Assembly: GCF_026262625.1 (NCBI RefSeq)
Contig: NZ_SHNN01000001.1
Coordinates: forward strand, 806,001 to 870,000
Origin: Candidatus Litorirhabdus singularis
GTDB lineage: Bacteria > Pseudomonadota > Gammaproteobacteria > Pseudomonadales > Halieaceae
DNA length: 64,000 nucleotides
Direction of reading: 5' to 3'
Shown here: positions 20,133 through 29,991 of the stretch, in pieces
Layout: each line of letters opens with the position of its first letter
Position numbering within the stretch: position 1 is the stretch's first letter
Made by a program: the position numbers and the translations under genes
Notes under the pieces: generated by a model
What the model was told of the DNA's origin: nothing
Database searches by the model: none
What the model saw: the letters and a program-made list of their open reading frames with translations, nothing else

Positions 20133-21617
20133 TCAGGTCGTCAGGGACCGCAAAAAGTTCTTATAGTCTTCACGTATATCTGAATCAGTTTCCCGCAATT
20201 CCTTAATCTTTCTGCACGCGTGCAAAACGGTAGTGTGATCACGACCACCAAAACTGTCGCCTATTTCTGGCAAGCTGTGGTTGGTCAACTCCTTTGACAA
20301 CGCCATAGCTACCTGCCGGGGGCGGGCCACAGAACGGCTGCGGCGCTTGGACATCAGGTCAGCAACCTTAATCTTATAATACTCCGCTACGGTACGCTGA
20401 ATATTATCCATACTGACCTGTTTATCTTGTAGCGCCAATAGGTCTTTAAGGCTCTCCTTAATCAATGCAACGTCTATAGGTTTCGCCATGAAGTGAGCGC
20501 TCGCTATCACCCTCTTCAGCGCACCCTCTAGCTCTCGTACATTAGAGCGAATACGCTGAGCAATAAAAAAGGCCGCGTCATGAGGTAAATCGATACGCGC
20601 CTGAGCCGCCTTCTTCATCAAAATGGCTACCCGGGTTTCTAGCTCCGGTGGTTCTACTGCAACCGTCAGACCCCAGCCGAAACGCGACTTGAGGCGCTCT
20701 TCCAGTCCGTTAATTTCCTTGGGGTAACGATCACAGGTCAATATCATCTGCTGGCCGCCCTCAAGCAGAGCATTAAAGGTGTGGAAAAACTCTTCCTGAG
20801 AACGCTCCTTGCCAGCAAAAAACTGTATGTCATCAATCAACAATGCGTCTACGGAACGGTAATACCGCTTAAAGTCACTAATAGCATTGAGCTGCAGTGC
20901 TTTGACCATATCAGCGACAAAGCGCTCCGAATGCAAGTAAACAACTTTCGCCTGCGGATTGTCTTGCAGCAGAGCATTACCTACTGCGTGCATCAAGTGG
21001 GTTTTACCCAACCCTACACCACCGTATAAGAACAGTGGATTATATGAACCTCCGGGGTTCTCGGCTACCTGGCCTGCCGCCGCTAATGCCAATTGATTAG
21101 ACTTACCTTCGACAAAGTTATCGAAGGTGTAGTTCTCAACCAGATAGTTCTGATGCTGAATAGCCCCCTCTACTTCTACTTTACGATGCCCGCCAACCGT
21201 TGGCCGAGTATGCATGCCGCGATTTATCATTGCGCCGGAAACCGGTTGGCTAACCACACGCTCGCCGCCATTTTGCCGTGGAGGGCTATCACTACGTGGT
21301 GCCAGGCTATGTCCGTTGCGCGGTGTAAAGGCAGCAATTGGCTGCGGTGCTTCATTAAGTGGCTTGCGCGCCTGCACACTACCTATGTCGAGCACCACGT
21401 CATAGCCTGTCATCGGATCCAGCTCTCGAACAAGTTCACTGATGCGCTCCAGGAACTTGTCGTTTACCCACTCCTTGACGAAACGGTTGGGTGCCAGCAG
21501 ATGCAGCTCGTCGCCGTCGGTGGCTGCCTGCAGCGGCCTGATCCAGGTATTAAACTGCTGAGACGGCAGTTCTTCCTGCAAACAATCCATACATTGTTGC
21601 CAAACCGGTTCAGACAC
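20133..21617 (-). CDS. dnaA: Chromosomal replication initiator DnaA
   Basis: AAA+ initiator (494 residues). Domain I is at the N-terminus ([20 protein letters not shown]), domain II is a variable Pro/Arg/Gly linker (about 95-155), domain III has Walker [17 protein letters not shown], Walker [16 protein letters not shown] and sensor/arginine-finger motifs, and domain IV ends with the DnaA-box-reading signature ([15 protein letters not shown]). It binds 9-mer boxes; candidates lie just upstream (21855-22043) and at 26210. First gene of a minus-strand run with dnaN, recF, gyrB. The start follows ACGGAGATACACGTGTCTGAACC; ATG/GTG choice there is a GTG reading MSEPVWQQC. Confidence 0.99.
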   Translation of the reverse strand: MSEPVWQQCMDCLQEELPSQQFNTWIRPLQAATDGDELHLLAPNRFVKEWVNDKFLERISELVRELDPMTGYDVVLDIGSVQARKPLNEAPQPIAAFTPRNGHSLAPRSDSPPRQNGGERVVSQPVSGAMINRGMHTRPTVGGHRKVEVEGAIQHQNYLVENYTFDNFVEGKSNQLALAAAGQVAENPGGSYNPLFLYGGVGLGKTHLMHAVGNALLQDNPQAKVVYLHSERFVADMVKALQLNAISDFKRYYRSVDALLIDDIQFFAGKERSQEEFFHTFNALLEGGQQMILTCDRYPKEINGLEERLKSRFGWGLTVAVEPPELETRVAILMKKAAQARIDLPHDAAFFIAQRIRSNVRELEGALKRVIASAHFMAKPIDVALIKESLKDLLALQDKQVSMDNIQRTVAEYYKIKVADLMSKRRSRSVARPRQVAMALSKELTNHSLPEIGDSFGGRDHTTVLHACRKIKELRETDSDIREDYKNFLRSLTT

Positions 21618-22205
21618 GTGTATCTCCGTCGGATACCAAAGACAACTCAGATCGCATTACAACCGTCATGACCGGTATAAATTTTAGGTAAGAAATTGGT
21701 GTCACTATTTAATTGTTATCTATCAGGCACTCACATTACCCACTATCTATACAGCAGGTAGAGAACACACCAAATGATATAACCCCTGTTTATTATTCTT
21801 TCGATTATGTATGGCTTTCGCTTTAGTGGATGCAAAACACGGTACCAACCCAGTTTTTCCACAGATAAATCTGCAATCCAGCTATCACGTGCTCCCCCGG
21901 CTCTGAGAATGCAAGTTATCCACAATTAGATAAGAAAGCAAATAAATATTATTATTGTTGTTTTTCAATTACTTATAATCGTGTTTGGCAAGCATACAGG
22001 AGTTATATCACACTATTTTGAGCCTACAAAAGGTTGTGGATAAACTGTTAATATGTATTGGAAAAAGTGTGCATTGATAGCAGCAGCCCAGTGTATTCAA
22101 TGGCTGCCGCCAGATTCGCTGTCGCCACACATCAGGGTGTTTGAGCCACTCGAGCCGATACTAAATGAGTCTAATTAAGCGATTGTATTTGAGGCTCTGT
22201 TTCTC
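21618..22205. other. oriC: dnaA-rpmH intergenic region with consensus DnaA boxes (origin candidate 1)
   Basis: An AT-rich gap of ~650 bases. Three sequences fit TTWTNCACA exactly: TTTTCCACA at 21855-21863 (+), TTATCCACA at 21916-21924 (+) and its complement TGTGGATAA at 22035-22043 (-). Between the last two is ~100 bases very rich in A/T (21925-22030), suited to unwinding. In Pseudomonas the origin lies in this same dnaA-rpmH gap. GATC is almost absent, so Dam/SeqA-type control is unlikely. However, GC skew does not change sign here (see findings), so these boxes may instead serve dnaA autoregulation. Confidence 0.6.
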
Positions 22206-22211
22206 TAAAAT
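22183..22211 (+). promoter_or_regulatory. Candidate promoter of rpmH-rnpA
   Basis: TTGTAT (22183-22188), 17-base spacer, TAAAAT (22206-22211), 55 bases before the rpmH start. Fits a sigma-70 promoter moderately. Confidence 0.4.
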
Positions 22212-22266
22212 GAGCGCCCTTTTTGCGTGCCATCGGCCTGCTCTATTTACCTCAGGATTAACTGTC

Positions 22267-22401
22267 ATGAAAAGAACATTTCAACCCAGCGTTTTAAAGC
22301 GCAAGCGTACCCACGGATTTCGTTCACGTATGGCAACCAAGAGCGGACGCCACCTGATCAACCGTCGTCGTGCCAAAGGCCGCAAACGCCTTTCTGCCTA
22401 A
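22267..22401 (+). CDS. rpmH: 50S ribosomal protein L34
   Basis: A 44-residue, very basic protein with the L34 layout: [18 protein letters not shown] at the start, then [20 protein letters not shown]. The ATG at 22267 gives the canonical N-terminus; the frame is open farther left but those residues are not L34-like. It is the first gene of the rpmH-rnpA-yidD-yidC-mnmE block. Confidence 0.98.
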   Translation: MKRTFQPSVLKRKRTHGFRSRMATKSGRHLINRRRAKGRKRLSA

Positions 22402-22436
22402 TTCCCGATATCCTGGCATCTTCCGGTTCCGGACTA

Positions 22437-22805
22437 ATGGGTGCCAATCGCTTTAGCAGGGAGCTGCGGCTGCTAACTGCCGCTGACTATAAACAGGTCT
22501 TTGATCAGTCCCAGCGTAAGGCTTCACATCGTCACTTATTGTTGCTGGCGACCGCCAATGAACTGGATCACTACCGGCTTGGGTTGGTGATAGCTAAAAA
22601 AAACGTGAAGCTCGCTGTCCAGCGCAATCGCATTAAGCGATTAGCGAGGGAATTCTTCCGCCATCAGGCCAGATTGACCGGACCTGAAGGCCAACCGCAC
22701 TTTGATGTTGTATTGTTGACCCGCAGAGGAATAGATGTGTTGGATAATGAAGAAGTATCCACTATATTGCGACAGCAATGGCAGAAGCTAACGGCCACAA
22801 CATGA
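22437..22805 (+). CDS. rnpA: Ribonuclease P protein component
   Basis: Protein cofactor (122 residues) of RNase P, which with the M1 RNA removes 5' leaders of pre-tRNAs. The motif [19 protein letters not shown] opens the chain and the RNA-binding RNR motif [16 protein letters not shown] lies at about 60-75. The ATG at 22437 gives the family N-terminus (E. coli uses GTG at this place); the ribosome binding site is weak. The same frame is open upstream across the whole rpmH gene. It overlaps yidD by ATGA. Confidence 0.96.
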   Translation: MGANRFSRELRLLTAADYKQVFDQSQRKASHRHLLLLATANELDHYRLGLVIAKKNVKLAVQRNRIKRLAREFFRHQARLTGPEGQPHFDVVLLTRRGIDVLDNEEVSTILRQQWQKLTATT

Positions 22806-23032
22806 TACGCAGATTTTTTATTGTTCTGATCAAGGTCTATCGTTTTCTGATAAGCCCTCTACTGGGAGACAGCTGTCGTTTCTATCCCAGCTGTTCCCAC
22901 TATGCCGAAGAAGCTATCGCCGAGTATGGCGTGCTCAAAGGCAGCTATCTGGCTATACGACGTCTATCAAAATGCCACCCATTACACGAAGGTGGGCTTG
23001 ACCCTGTGCCACCACCGACATCTGGACAGTAA
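22802..23032 (+). CDS. yidD: Membrane protein insertion efficiency factor YidD
   Basis: A 76-residue protein of the YidD (haemolytic) family, a small inner-leaflet membrane factor that helps YidC-dependent insertion. The family motif [18 protein letters not shown] (about 19-36) with its conserved cysteines, the [22 protein letters not shown] stretch and the PP end are present. Start at 22802 overlaps the rnpA stop; yidC follows after eight bases. Confidence 0.96.
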   Translation: MIRRFFIVLIKVYRFLISPLLGDSCRFYPSCSHYAEEAIAEYGVLKGSYLAIRRLSKCHPLHEGGLDPVPPPTSGQ

Positions 23033-23040
23033 TTATATCT

Positions 23041-24765
23041 ATGGATATTCAGCGTTTATTACTCATCGGCGTCATGGCCACCTTGTCTTTTATGCTGTTG
23101 ACCGAGTGGGTTAATTTCAAGGCAGAACAGGCACCACCGCCAGCGATAGCGAGCCAGACGCTCAATACCAGCTCACAGCAATCTGTTATGTCAAATGGGA
23201 ACGCTGCGATGGAAATTCCATCCGCAACCAGTGCACCACAGGTACCCAGCGACGAGCTACCCAGTGTTGTCGCCCTTGAACAAACCACCGAGACTGCCCC
23301 CAGCGGCTTTACCGCTTCCGCAAACGACATCATCAGCATCAACACCGATGTATTACAGCTACAAATTGATCTGAGCGGCGGCGACATTATCTATAGCGGA
23401 CTTACCGAATATCACGCCCGCATCGACACACCTGAAATACCCTTTGTTATGTTGCAACGAGACGAACAGCGTTTGTATGTAGCCCAGAGCGGGCTGGTCG
23501 GTGCCAATGGTATTGACGGTCAAACCCGCGCTCGCTTCGTCGCAGCACAACAAAACTATAATCTGGCACTGGACCAGGACAGCTTACAAGTCGATCTTAT
23601 TTACGCAGAGAACGACGCTGTAACCGTTACCAAGCGCTTCACTCTGTACCGCGGTGAGTATCTGGTTGATATCGAATATCTGATATCCAATAACAGCTCA
23701 GCACGCTGGGAAGCCAACCTGTTCGGTCAAATCAAGCGTGACAGCAGTGACGACCCGTCTGCAGACAATTCCAGCGGCATGGGTATGATGCCTTTTCTGG
23801 GTACCGCTCTGACTCAACCGGATGAACGCTTCACAAAATTTGATTTTGAAGACATGGCTGAGAGCCCCTTTAAGAAACAGTTGCCCGGCGGCTGGATAGC
23901 CATGATCCAGCATTATTTTCTTACTGCATGGATTCCTGACCCCAACCTGACTCACACCTATAGCACCCGTGTTACTCGTAGCGGCTTTAATATTGGTGGC
24001 TTTACCAGCCCCGCGTTGGTAATCGACCCGGGCGAGACCGGTGTTGCCAAAGCCAGTTTTTATGTAGGACCTAAAGATCAGTACAAGCTTGCAGAAATCT
24101 CTGAATATTTGGACCTCAGCGTCGACTATGGCTGGTTATGGTGGATTGCACAGCCTTTGTTCTGGTTGCTCACCAAGATTCACGGACTGGTAGGCAACTG
24201 GGGTGTAGCCATCATATTGCTAACGGTGCTAATCAAGGCAGCATTCTTCCAGCTGTCCGCAACCAGTTATCGCTCGATGGCAAACATGCGTCGCGTTCAA
24301 CCCAAGATGGTCGAAATCAAAGAACGCTATGGCGAGGACAAACAAAAACAGTCCCAGGCTATGATGGAGCTGTACAAGAAAGAAAAGATAAATCCACTAG
24401 GTGGTTGTTTACCCATTTTAGTTCAGATGCCGGTGTTTATTGCCCTGTACTGGACCTTGATGGAAAGTGTAGAGCTGCGTCAGGCACCCTTTTATCTGTG
24501 GATTAACGACCTCTCAGTAATGGACCCCTATTTTATATTACCGCTCATCATGGGCGTGAGTATGTGGTTTCAGCAAAAACTTAACCCGCCGCCGCCTGAC
24601 CCCATGCAGGCCAAAGTTATGCAGTGGATGCCCGTCATTTTCACTTTCTTCTTCCTGTGGTTCCCAGCCGGGCTGGTCCTGTACTGGGTAGCTAACAACC
24701 TGCTCTCCATTACCCAGCAATACATTATTACCAAGCAGATAGAAAAAGGCGCCGCAAAGGCCTGA
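23041..24765 (+). CDS. yidC: Membrane protein insertase YidC (OxaA)
   Basis: Inner-membrane insertase (574 residues). An N-terminal helix (LLLIGVMATLSFMLLTEWV), a large periplasmic beta domain (about 60-350), and a C-terminal catalytic core of five helices (from about 360: LFWLLTKIHGLVGNWGVAIILL; NPLGGCLPILVQMPVFIALY; VMQWMPVIFTFFFLWFPAGLVLYW). Substrates include subunit a/c of ATP synthase, encoded downstream. Ser/Ala-rich linker near 40-95 is longer than in E. coli. Start has no strong ribosome binding site, which fits coupling to yidD eight bases upstream. Confidence 0.98.
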   Translation: MDIQRLLLIGVMATLSFMLLTEWVNFKAEQAPPPAIASQTLNTSSQQSVMSNGNAAMEIPSATSAPQVPSDELPSVVALEQTTETAPSGFTASANDIISINTDVLQLQIDLSGGDIIYSGLTEYHARIDTPEIPFVMLQRDEQRLYVAQSGLVGANGIDGQTRARFVAAQQNYNLALDQDSLQVDLIYAENDAVTVTKRFTLYRGEYLVDIEYLISNNSSARWEANLFGQIKRDSSDDPSADNSSGMGMMPFLGTALTQPDERFTKFDFEDMAESPFKKQLPGGWIAMIQHYFLTAWIPDPNLTHTYSTRVTRSGFNIGGFTSPALVIDPGETGVAKASFYVGPKDQYKLAEISEYLDLSVDYGWLWWIAQPLFWLLTKIHGLVGNWGVAIILLTVLIKAAFFQLSATSYRSMANMRRVQPKMVEIKERYGEDKQKQSQAMMELYKKEKINPLGGCLPILVQMPVFIALYWTLMESVELRQAPFYLWINDLSVMDPYFILPLIMGVSMWFQQKLNPPPPDPMQAKVMQWMPVIFTFFFLWFPAGLVLYWVANNLLSITQQYIITKQIEKGAAKA

Positions 24766-24786
24766 TCAAGGAGTGCACTGAAGACT

Positions 24787-26199
24787 ATGTCAGCAGACAC
24801 TTCAGCCAGCGCTTCTATTGAAGGCACCTCTATTGAAGGCGATAGCATAGCCGCTATCGCCACTGCGCCTGGGCGCGGCGGCATTGGTATTGTTAGAGTG
24901 TCGGGCCCCGCTGTTAACTCCATCGCCAACGCCATCTGTCGCGCTGAACTGACACCGCGCATGGCTCACTACGGTGCTTTCTACCTGCCCGACGAACAAG
25001 AACCTCTAGACCAGGGCATTGCCTTATACTTTCCAGGGCCTAACTCGTTTACCGGTGAAGACGTGCTGGAATTACAGGGTCACGGAGGTCCTGTTGTTCT
25101 CGATTTGTTACTACAAGCTTGTTGCAGTGCCGGCGCCCGACCTGCCAGACCCGGAGAGTTCTCTGAGCGCGCTTTCCTTAACAACAAAATAGACCTGACC
25201 CAGGCTGAGGCTATTGCTGATCTAATTAATAGCACTACGGTGGCCGCTGCGCGCAGCGCCAATCGATCGTTGCAAGGTGCCTTCTCCACTGAGATTGATC
25301 AGCTGGTACGTTTAGTCACCGGGCTAAGAATCTACGTAGAAGCGGCTATAGATTTCCCTGAAGAGGAAATAGACTTTATCAGCGATGGTAATGTCATTAG
25401 CCAACTTGACGACATTATCGAACAGCATCGGCAAGTGCTCGCTAGCGCATCCCAGGGAAGCTTGCTTCAAAACGGTATGAAGCTGGTAATAGCTGGTAAA
25501 CCCAACGCTGGAAAGTCCAGCTTGCTTAACCAGCTTAGCGGACAGGACAGCGCCATTGTGACACCCATTGAGGGGACTACACGCGACGTTCTGCGCGAAC
25601 AAATTCAGATTGATGGCATGCCTTTGCATATTGTTGACACTGCGGGATTACGCGACGACGCGGAAACTGTTGAACAAGAAGGCATCCGCCGCGCCTGGCA
25701 AGAGATGGAAACAGCAGATCATATTCTACTCATCGTAGACAGTGCTGATCCGACACCCGGAGATAGGTTATTACTAGAACTGCAGGCGAAGCTAGGATCC
25801 AAATTGGAACAACTCCCACCATTGACCATCATTCGCAACAAATGTGATCTCAGTGCAGTCACCCCACAGCTCGATAACACTCAGCCAAACCCGGTCATCC
25901 ATCTAAGTGCCAAGACCGGTGCCGGTATCGATATACTTAAGCAGTATCTGAAGGATAGCGCTGGTTATCACTCTTCAGAGAGCAGTCAGTTCAGTGCTCG
26001 ACGTCGCCACCTGACTGCTATGCAAGCCGCACTCGACAGTCTGAACCAGGGTCGAGCTCAACTATTGAGCCAGGGCGCTGGCGAATTGCTCGCTGAAGAC
26101 CTCCGGCTCTGTCAAAACCACCTCAGCACTATCACCGGTAGCTTCAGCAGCGATGATTTACTGGGTGAGATATTCTCCAGCTTTTGCATCGGCAAATAG
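24787..26199 (+). CDS. mnmE: tRNA modification GTPase MnmE
   Basis: GTPase (470 residues) that with MnmG installs the 5-carboxymethylaminomethyl group on wobble U34. The N-terminal folate-binding domain ([34 protein letters not shown]) is followed by a helical domain, the G domain ([42 protein letters not shown] at about 230-370) and the C-terminal CIGK with its catalytic Cys. The N-terminus contains a duplicated [10 protein letters not shown] from a 15-base tandem repeat at ~24823, probably neutral. AAGGAG lies 12-17 bases upstream of ATG 24787. Confidence 0.98.
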   Translation: MSADTSASASIEGTSIEGDSIAAIATAPGRGGIGIVRVSGPAVNSIANAICRAELTPRMAHYGAFYLPDEQEPLDQGIALYFPGPNSFTGEDVLELQGHGGPVVLDLLLQACCSAGARPARPGEFSERAFLNNKIDLTQAEAIADLINSTTVAAARSANRSLQGAFSTEIDQLVRLVTGLRIYVEAAIDFPEEEIDFISDGNVISQLDDIIEQHRQVLASASQGSLLQNGMKLVIAGKPNAGKSSLLNQLSGQDSAIVTPIEGTTRDVLREQIQIDGMPLHIVDTAGLRDDAETVEQEGIRRAWQEMETADHILLIVDSADPTPGDRLLLELQAKLGSKLEQLPPLTIIRNKCDLSAVTPQLDNTQPNPVIHLSAKTGAGIDILKQYLKDSAGYHSSESSQFSARRRHLTAMQAALDSLNQGRAQLLSQGAGELLAEDLRLCQNHLSTITGSFSSDDLLGEIFSSFCIGK

Positions 26200-26571
26200 T
26201 TTCAGCACCTTATACACAGGAACTGAACAACTGCTACACAACTGATAAACACATGAGTCCAAAAGACACCCAAGCTGTGCACAACACCTTGATGCACCAG
26301 GGTACAAGTCAGTGGATATCAGATAAGCAAAAACGGCCGCGTGAAAAAGGCTGATTTATCCCCAATGGATACACACCTTATCAGCGCTTGATACCGCCCT
26401 TTTACGTATGCTTATACTTCCCATAAACCACTGATTTATATAACTAAAAAAGGGTTATCAACAGAAAATGGCTGCCCCTATAATAACAGCTATAATTATC
26501 TATATACTTACCTACATACATATATATATTAACTAATATAAATAATAACCAAGAACACCATTGAACAAATT
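26200..26571. other. oriC: mnmE-mnmG intergenic region: AT-rich, DnaA-box-like sites (origin candidate 2)
   Basis: 436-base gap to mnmG. It holds one exact TTWTNCACA match (TTATACACA, 26210-26218) and one-mismatch sites (TGTGCACAA at 26276-26284, TTATCCCCA at 26356-26364, TTATCAACA at 26455-26463), and an extreme AT tract at about 26480-26550. E. coli oriC lies beside this same gene (gidA/mnmG). Hand-counted GC skew turns from negative to positive at the end of this gap. Taken together this is the better supported origin by composition, though its boxes are weaker than those at 21855-22043. Confidence 0.55.
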
Positions 26572-26600
26572 TTGATCAGGAACCGTTCAACCTATATAAT
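26572..26600 (+). promoter_or_regulatory. mnmG promoter
   Basis: TTGATC (26572-26577), 17-base spacer, TATAAT (26595-26600), 36 bases before the mnmG start: close to sigma-70 consensus. The inverted repeat TTGAAC (26561-26566) / GTTCAA (26585-26590) brackets the -35. Confidence 0.65.
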
Positions 26601-26635
26601 GCCCGCCCTTTTTTAGCCCCCACGAGTCACAGCTT

Positions 26636-28519
26636 ATGGATTACCAGATGCGTTACGACGTAATTGTGATTGGCGGTGGTCACGCTGGCACTGAAGCCTG
26701 CATGGCAGCTGCACGTATGGGCTGTAAAACTCTACTGTTGACGCACAGTATTGATACCTTGGGGGCAATGTCCTGCAACCCCGCGATTGGCGGTATCGGT
26801 AAGAGCCACCTGGTTAAAGAAATTGATGCCTTGGGCGGTGTCATGGCTAAAGCGACCGACCGCGCTGGTATTCAGTTTCGTATCCTGAATTCGCGCAAGG
26901 GTCCGGCCGTGCGCGCAACTCGAGCACAGGCTGATCGCGTACTCTATAAAAATGCGGTACGCAGCCTGCTTGAAGCAGAACCCAATCTGCATATATTTCA
27001 GCAGGGCGTCGATGATTTGATAGTCAATGGCGAACGCGTTGAAGGTGTCGTCACTCAAATGGGATTGCGGTTTTTAGCACCAACGGTGGTTTTGACTACA
27101 GGCACCTTTCTGGGCGGTAAGATTCATATCGGTCTGGATAACCACGCGGGAGGCCGCGCCGGGGATCCGCCTTCAATCGCTTTGGCCGATCGTCTACGTG
27201 AAATGCCGTTCAGGGTCGAACGCCTTAAAACGGGGACTCCCCCCCGCATTGATGCCCGCAGTGTTAACTATGATATTTTGCAAGAACAGTGGGGCGATAC
27301 GCCGCTACCCGTTATGTCATTTTTGGGCGATGTTAGCGAGCATCCGGAACAGCGTTGCTGTTGGATTACCCACACTAACGAGCGAACTCACGATATTGTC
27401 CGTCAGGGGCTCGATCGCTCTCCCATGTATACCGGGGTTATCGAAGGTACGGGACCGCGTTATTGTCCTGCGGTGGAAGACAAGATTCACCGTTTTGCTG
27501 ACAAGACCTCACATCAGGTATTTATTGAACCTGAGGGCCTAACCACCAACGAGCTATACCCCAATGGCATATCCACCAGCCTGCCTTTCGATATCCAGTT
27601 TCAGATGGTCCGCTCCATCGTCGGCTTTGAAGCCGCGCATATCACTAGACCCGGTTACGCCATTGAATATGACTTCTTTGACCCCAGAGATCTGCGTTAC
27701 TCACTTGAAACCAAAGCCGTGTCTGGTTTGTTCTTCGCCGGACAAATTAACGGTACCACTGGGTACGAGGAGGCTGGAGCACAGGGTTTGTTAGCCGGGC
27801 TAAATGCAGCGTTGCAGGTGCAGGAGCGTGAAGCCTGGTGTCCACGCCGCGACGAAGCCTACATTGGGGTACTGGTCGACGACTTGATCACTATGGGCAC
27901 TATGGAGCCCTACCGAATGTTTACCTCCCGCGCGGAATATCGTCTGTTATTGAGAGAAGATAACGCTGACCTGCGTTTGACACCCTTCGGCCGTGAACTT
28001 GGACTGGTTGACGATGAACGCTGGGAGCGCTTCAGTCGCAAAAAAGAAAGCATAGCGCTGGAAACCCAACGTTTGACTTCAACCTGGGTACAGCCTGGTT
28101 CAGCGCAGGCGCTGCAACTGGAAACCAACCATGACTTATCTCTGAAGCGTGAATACAGCTTGGCAGATTTGTTAAAGCGACCAGAATTACGTTATACCGA
28201 TCTGGTTATGCCAGACGATCCGGCGCTTGACTCGCAGGTGACAGAACAAGTCCAGATTCAAGCCAAGTATGCGGGTTACATTGATCGTCAAAAACATGAA
28301 GTAGATCGTTTGCGACGTTCTGAAAACACCAGTTTACCGCCAGAGCTTGATTACAATGAGATTGAAGGCTTGTCTAACGAGATCAAACTTAAGTTGTCTG
28401 AGGGGCGTCCTGAAACTCTCGGTCGTGCATCAAGAATACCAGGCGTAACGCCGGCGGCGGTTTCTCTGCTACTGATTTACCTGAAGAAACGCGGTGCACT
28501 GGAACGATTGAGTGCCTGA
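26636..28519 (+). CDS. mnmG: tRNA uridine-5-carboxymethylaminomethyl modification enzyme MnmG
   Basis: FAD-dependent partner of MnmE (627 residues; E. coli 629). The dinucleotide-binding motif [19 protein letters not shown] (about 11-29), the family segment [46 protein letters not shown] and the C-terminal helical domain that docks MnmE ([21 protein letters not shown]) are visible. The ATG at 26636 was used; a second ATG at 26648 would also give a normal N-terminus. First gene of a likely mnmG-rsmG-parA-parB transcript from the promoter above. Confidence 0.98.
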   Translation: MDYQMRYDVIVIGGGHAGTEACMAAARMGCKTLLLTHSIDTLGAMSCNPAIGGIGKSHLVKEIDALGGVMAKATDRAGIQFRILNSRKGPAVRATRAQADRVLYKNAVRSLLEAEPNLHIFQQGVDDLIVNGERVEGVVTQMGLRFLAPTVVLTTGTFLGGKIHIGLDNHAGGRAGDPPSIALADRLREMPFRVERLKTGTPPRIDARSVNYDILQEQWGDTPLPVMSFLGDVSEHPEQRCCWITHTNERTHDIVRQGLDRSPMYTGVIEGTGPRYCPAVEDKIHRFADKTSHQVFIEPEGLTTNELYPNGISTSLPFDIQFQMVRSIVGFEAAHITRPGYAIEYDFFDPRDLRYSLETKAVSGLFFAGQINGTTGYEEAGAQGLLAGLNAALQVQEREAWCPRRDEAYIGVLVDDLITMGTMEPYRMFTSRAEYRLLLREDNADLRLTPFGRELGLVDDERWERFSRKKESIALETQRLTSTWVQPGSAQALQLETNHDLSLKREYSLADLLKRPELRYTDLVMPDDPALDSQVTEQVQIQAKYAGYIDRQKHEVDRLRRSENTSLPPELDYNEIEGLSNEIKLKLSEGRPETLGRASRIPGVTPAAVSLLLIYLKKRGALERLSA

Positions 28520-29198
28520 TACTCTGGCGCATGATAGTCCGGCAGCTGGAAAACTGCTGCGGCAGGGTTTGCAAGCCCTGGAAATTGAGGACAGCGACGG
28601 TGATCTAGCTACCAAACTGGAACAGTACCTCGAGTTGTTGTTGCGCTGGAACAAGGCCTACAATCTGACAGCTGTGCGCGACGCTGAGGCGATGGTAAGC
28701 AGGCATTTTCTCGATAGCCTGGCTTGTGCTCCTTACCTGCGTCCGAACATGCAGCGTGTGTTGGATGTAGGTACTGGGGCAGGATTACCGGGTATTCCGC
28801 TGGCGTTATTATTCCCTCAGCGAGAGTTTCATCTGTTGGACAGTAATGGTAAAAAAGCACGATTTTTGTTTCAGGTGAAAACCGAACTCAGCTTGGATAA
28901 TATATCGGTTCATAATCAACGTGCGGAATCTTTTGTTCCTTCACAGCGTTATGATGCTGTGATATCTCGTGCTTTTGCCTCACTGCAAGATATGGTTGAG
29001 TGTTGTCAGCACCTCTGCCTCGATAACGGTTGTTATCTAGCCATGAAAGGTCAATATCCGCAGTCAGAGCTTGCCGCTGTGGCAGATAAGTGCACACTGG
29101 TGGCAGCGCACGCTCTGGATGTACCTGGTTTAAACGAACAACGTCATCTTATCGAACTGAGTCCACATAACGACTCGAATGGGGAATACATTGGCTAA
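28512..29198 (+). CDS. rsmG: 16S rRNA (guanine527-N7)-methyltransferase RsmG
   Basis: A 228-residue SAM methyltransferase modifying G527 of 16S rRNA (loss gives low-level streptomycin resistance). The domain opens with [18 protein letters not shown] (about 38-55), motif [21 protein letters not shown] (about 80-99), and the [11 protein letters not shown] segment. It starts with GTG overlapping the mnmG stop by eight bases and in turn overlaps parA, the usual gidB-parAB arrangement. Confidence 0.97.
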   Translation: MPDTLAHDSPAAGKLLRQGLQALEIEDSDGDLATKLEQYLELLLRWNKAYNLTAVRDAEAMVSRHFLDSLACAPYLRPNMQRVLDVGTGAGLPGIPLALLFPQREFHLLDSNGKKARFLFQVKTELSLDNISVHNQRAESFVPSQRYDAVISRAFASLQDMVECCQHLCLDNGCYLAMKGQYPQSELAAVADKCTLVAAHALDVPGLNEQRHLIELSPHNDSNGEYIG

Positions 29199-29991
29199 AA
29201 AGCTGGCTATCGCCAATCAGAAAGGTGGCGTAGGCAAGACCACTACCACTGTCAATCTGGCGGCTTCGCTGGCGGCTACCCGTAAAAAAGTATTGTTAGT
29301 TGACCTCGATCCGCAGGGCAATGCGACTATGGGCAGCGGTGTTGATAAATACGACCTGGAACATTCTGTTTACGATATTTTGGTACAGGGCATGTCGGTT
29401 GCTCAAGTACGTCAGCGCTCAGAGACCGGAGGGTATGATGTGCTGCCTGCCAATGGTGACGTTACTGCCGCAGAAGTAGAGCTGCTGGCCCTGGAGCACC
29501 GCGAGAGACGCTTACTCGAGGCTTTGCTGGTGGCTGAAGATGACTACGATTGGGTACTGATTGATTGTCCACCATCGTTGAATATGCTGACGTTAAATGG
29601 CCTGGTGGCCGCCGACAGTGTGCTGATACCTATGCAATGTGAATATTATGCGCTGGAAGGTCTGACCGCGCTGATTGATACCATTGAACAGGTCGCATCC
29701 AGTGTTAATCCCGGTTTATTTATCGAAGGTTTGTTGCGGACCATGTACGATCCGAGGAATAGCTTGACGCGTGATGTGTCAGAGCAATTGCGCAGTCATT
29801 TTGGCGATCGCGTTTATCGCACGGTAATACCACGCAATGTCAGGCTAGCAGAAGCACCGAGTTTTGGTATGCCGGTGATAGCCTATGACGCTAAATCTCG
29901 AGGTGCCCAGGCTTATCTGGCACTGGCCGGGGAAATATTACGCAGAGGAGAGGAAGTCGTAGATCAAGCTGTTGCGACTGGACAAAGCTGA
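29191..29991 (+). CDS. parA: Chromosome partitioning ATPase ParA (Soj)
   Basis: ParA-type ATPase (266 residues) that moves ParB-parS complexes. The deviant Walker A KGGVGKTTTT follows AIANQ at the extreme N-terminus; Walker A' DLDPQGNATMGSGVD and Walker B VLIDCPPSLNMLTLNG are present, with no N-terminal HTH, so it is a chromosomal type Ib-like/Soj protein. I prefer the TTG at 29191, which has GGGGA five bases upstream and gives [10 protein letters not shown], matching Pseudomonas Soj; an ATG at 29179 adds four residues but has no ribosome binding site. Stop and parB start share one base (TGATG). Confidence 0.96.
   Translation: MAKKLAIANQKGGVGKTTTTVNLAASLAATRKKVLLVDLDPQGNATMGSGVDKYDLEHSVYDILVQGMSVAQVRQRSETGGYDVLPANGDVTAAEVELLALEHRERRLLEALLVAEDDYDWVLIDCPPSLNMLTLNGLVAADSVLIPMQCEYYALEGLTALIDTIEQVASSVNPGLFIEGLLRTMYDPRNSLTRDVSEQLRSHFGDRVYRTVIPRNVRLAEAPSFGMPVIAYDAKSRGAQAYLALAGEILRRGEEVVDQAVATGQS

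Noticed and set aside
21093-21671. 192-codon frame antisense to dnaA N-terminus
   Set aside because: Shadow of dnaA; no recognisable domain, and low-quality composition rich in Cys/His/Leu.
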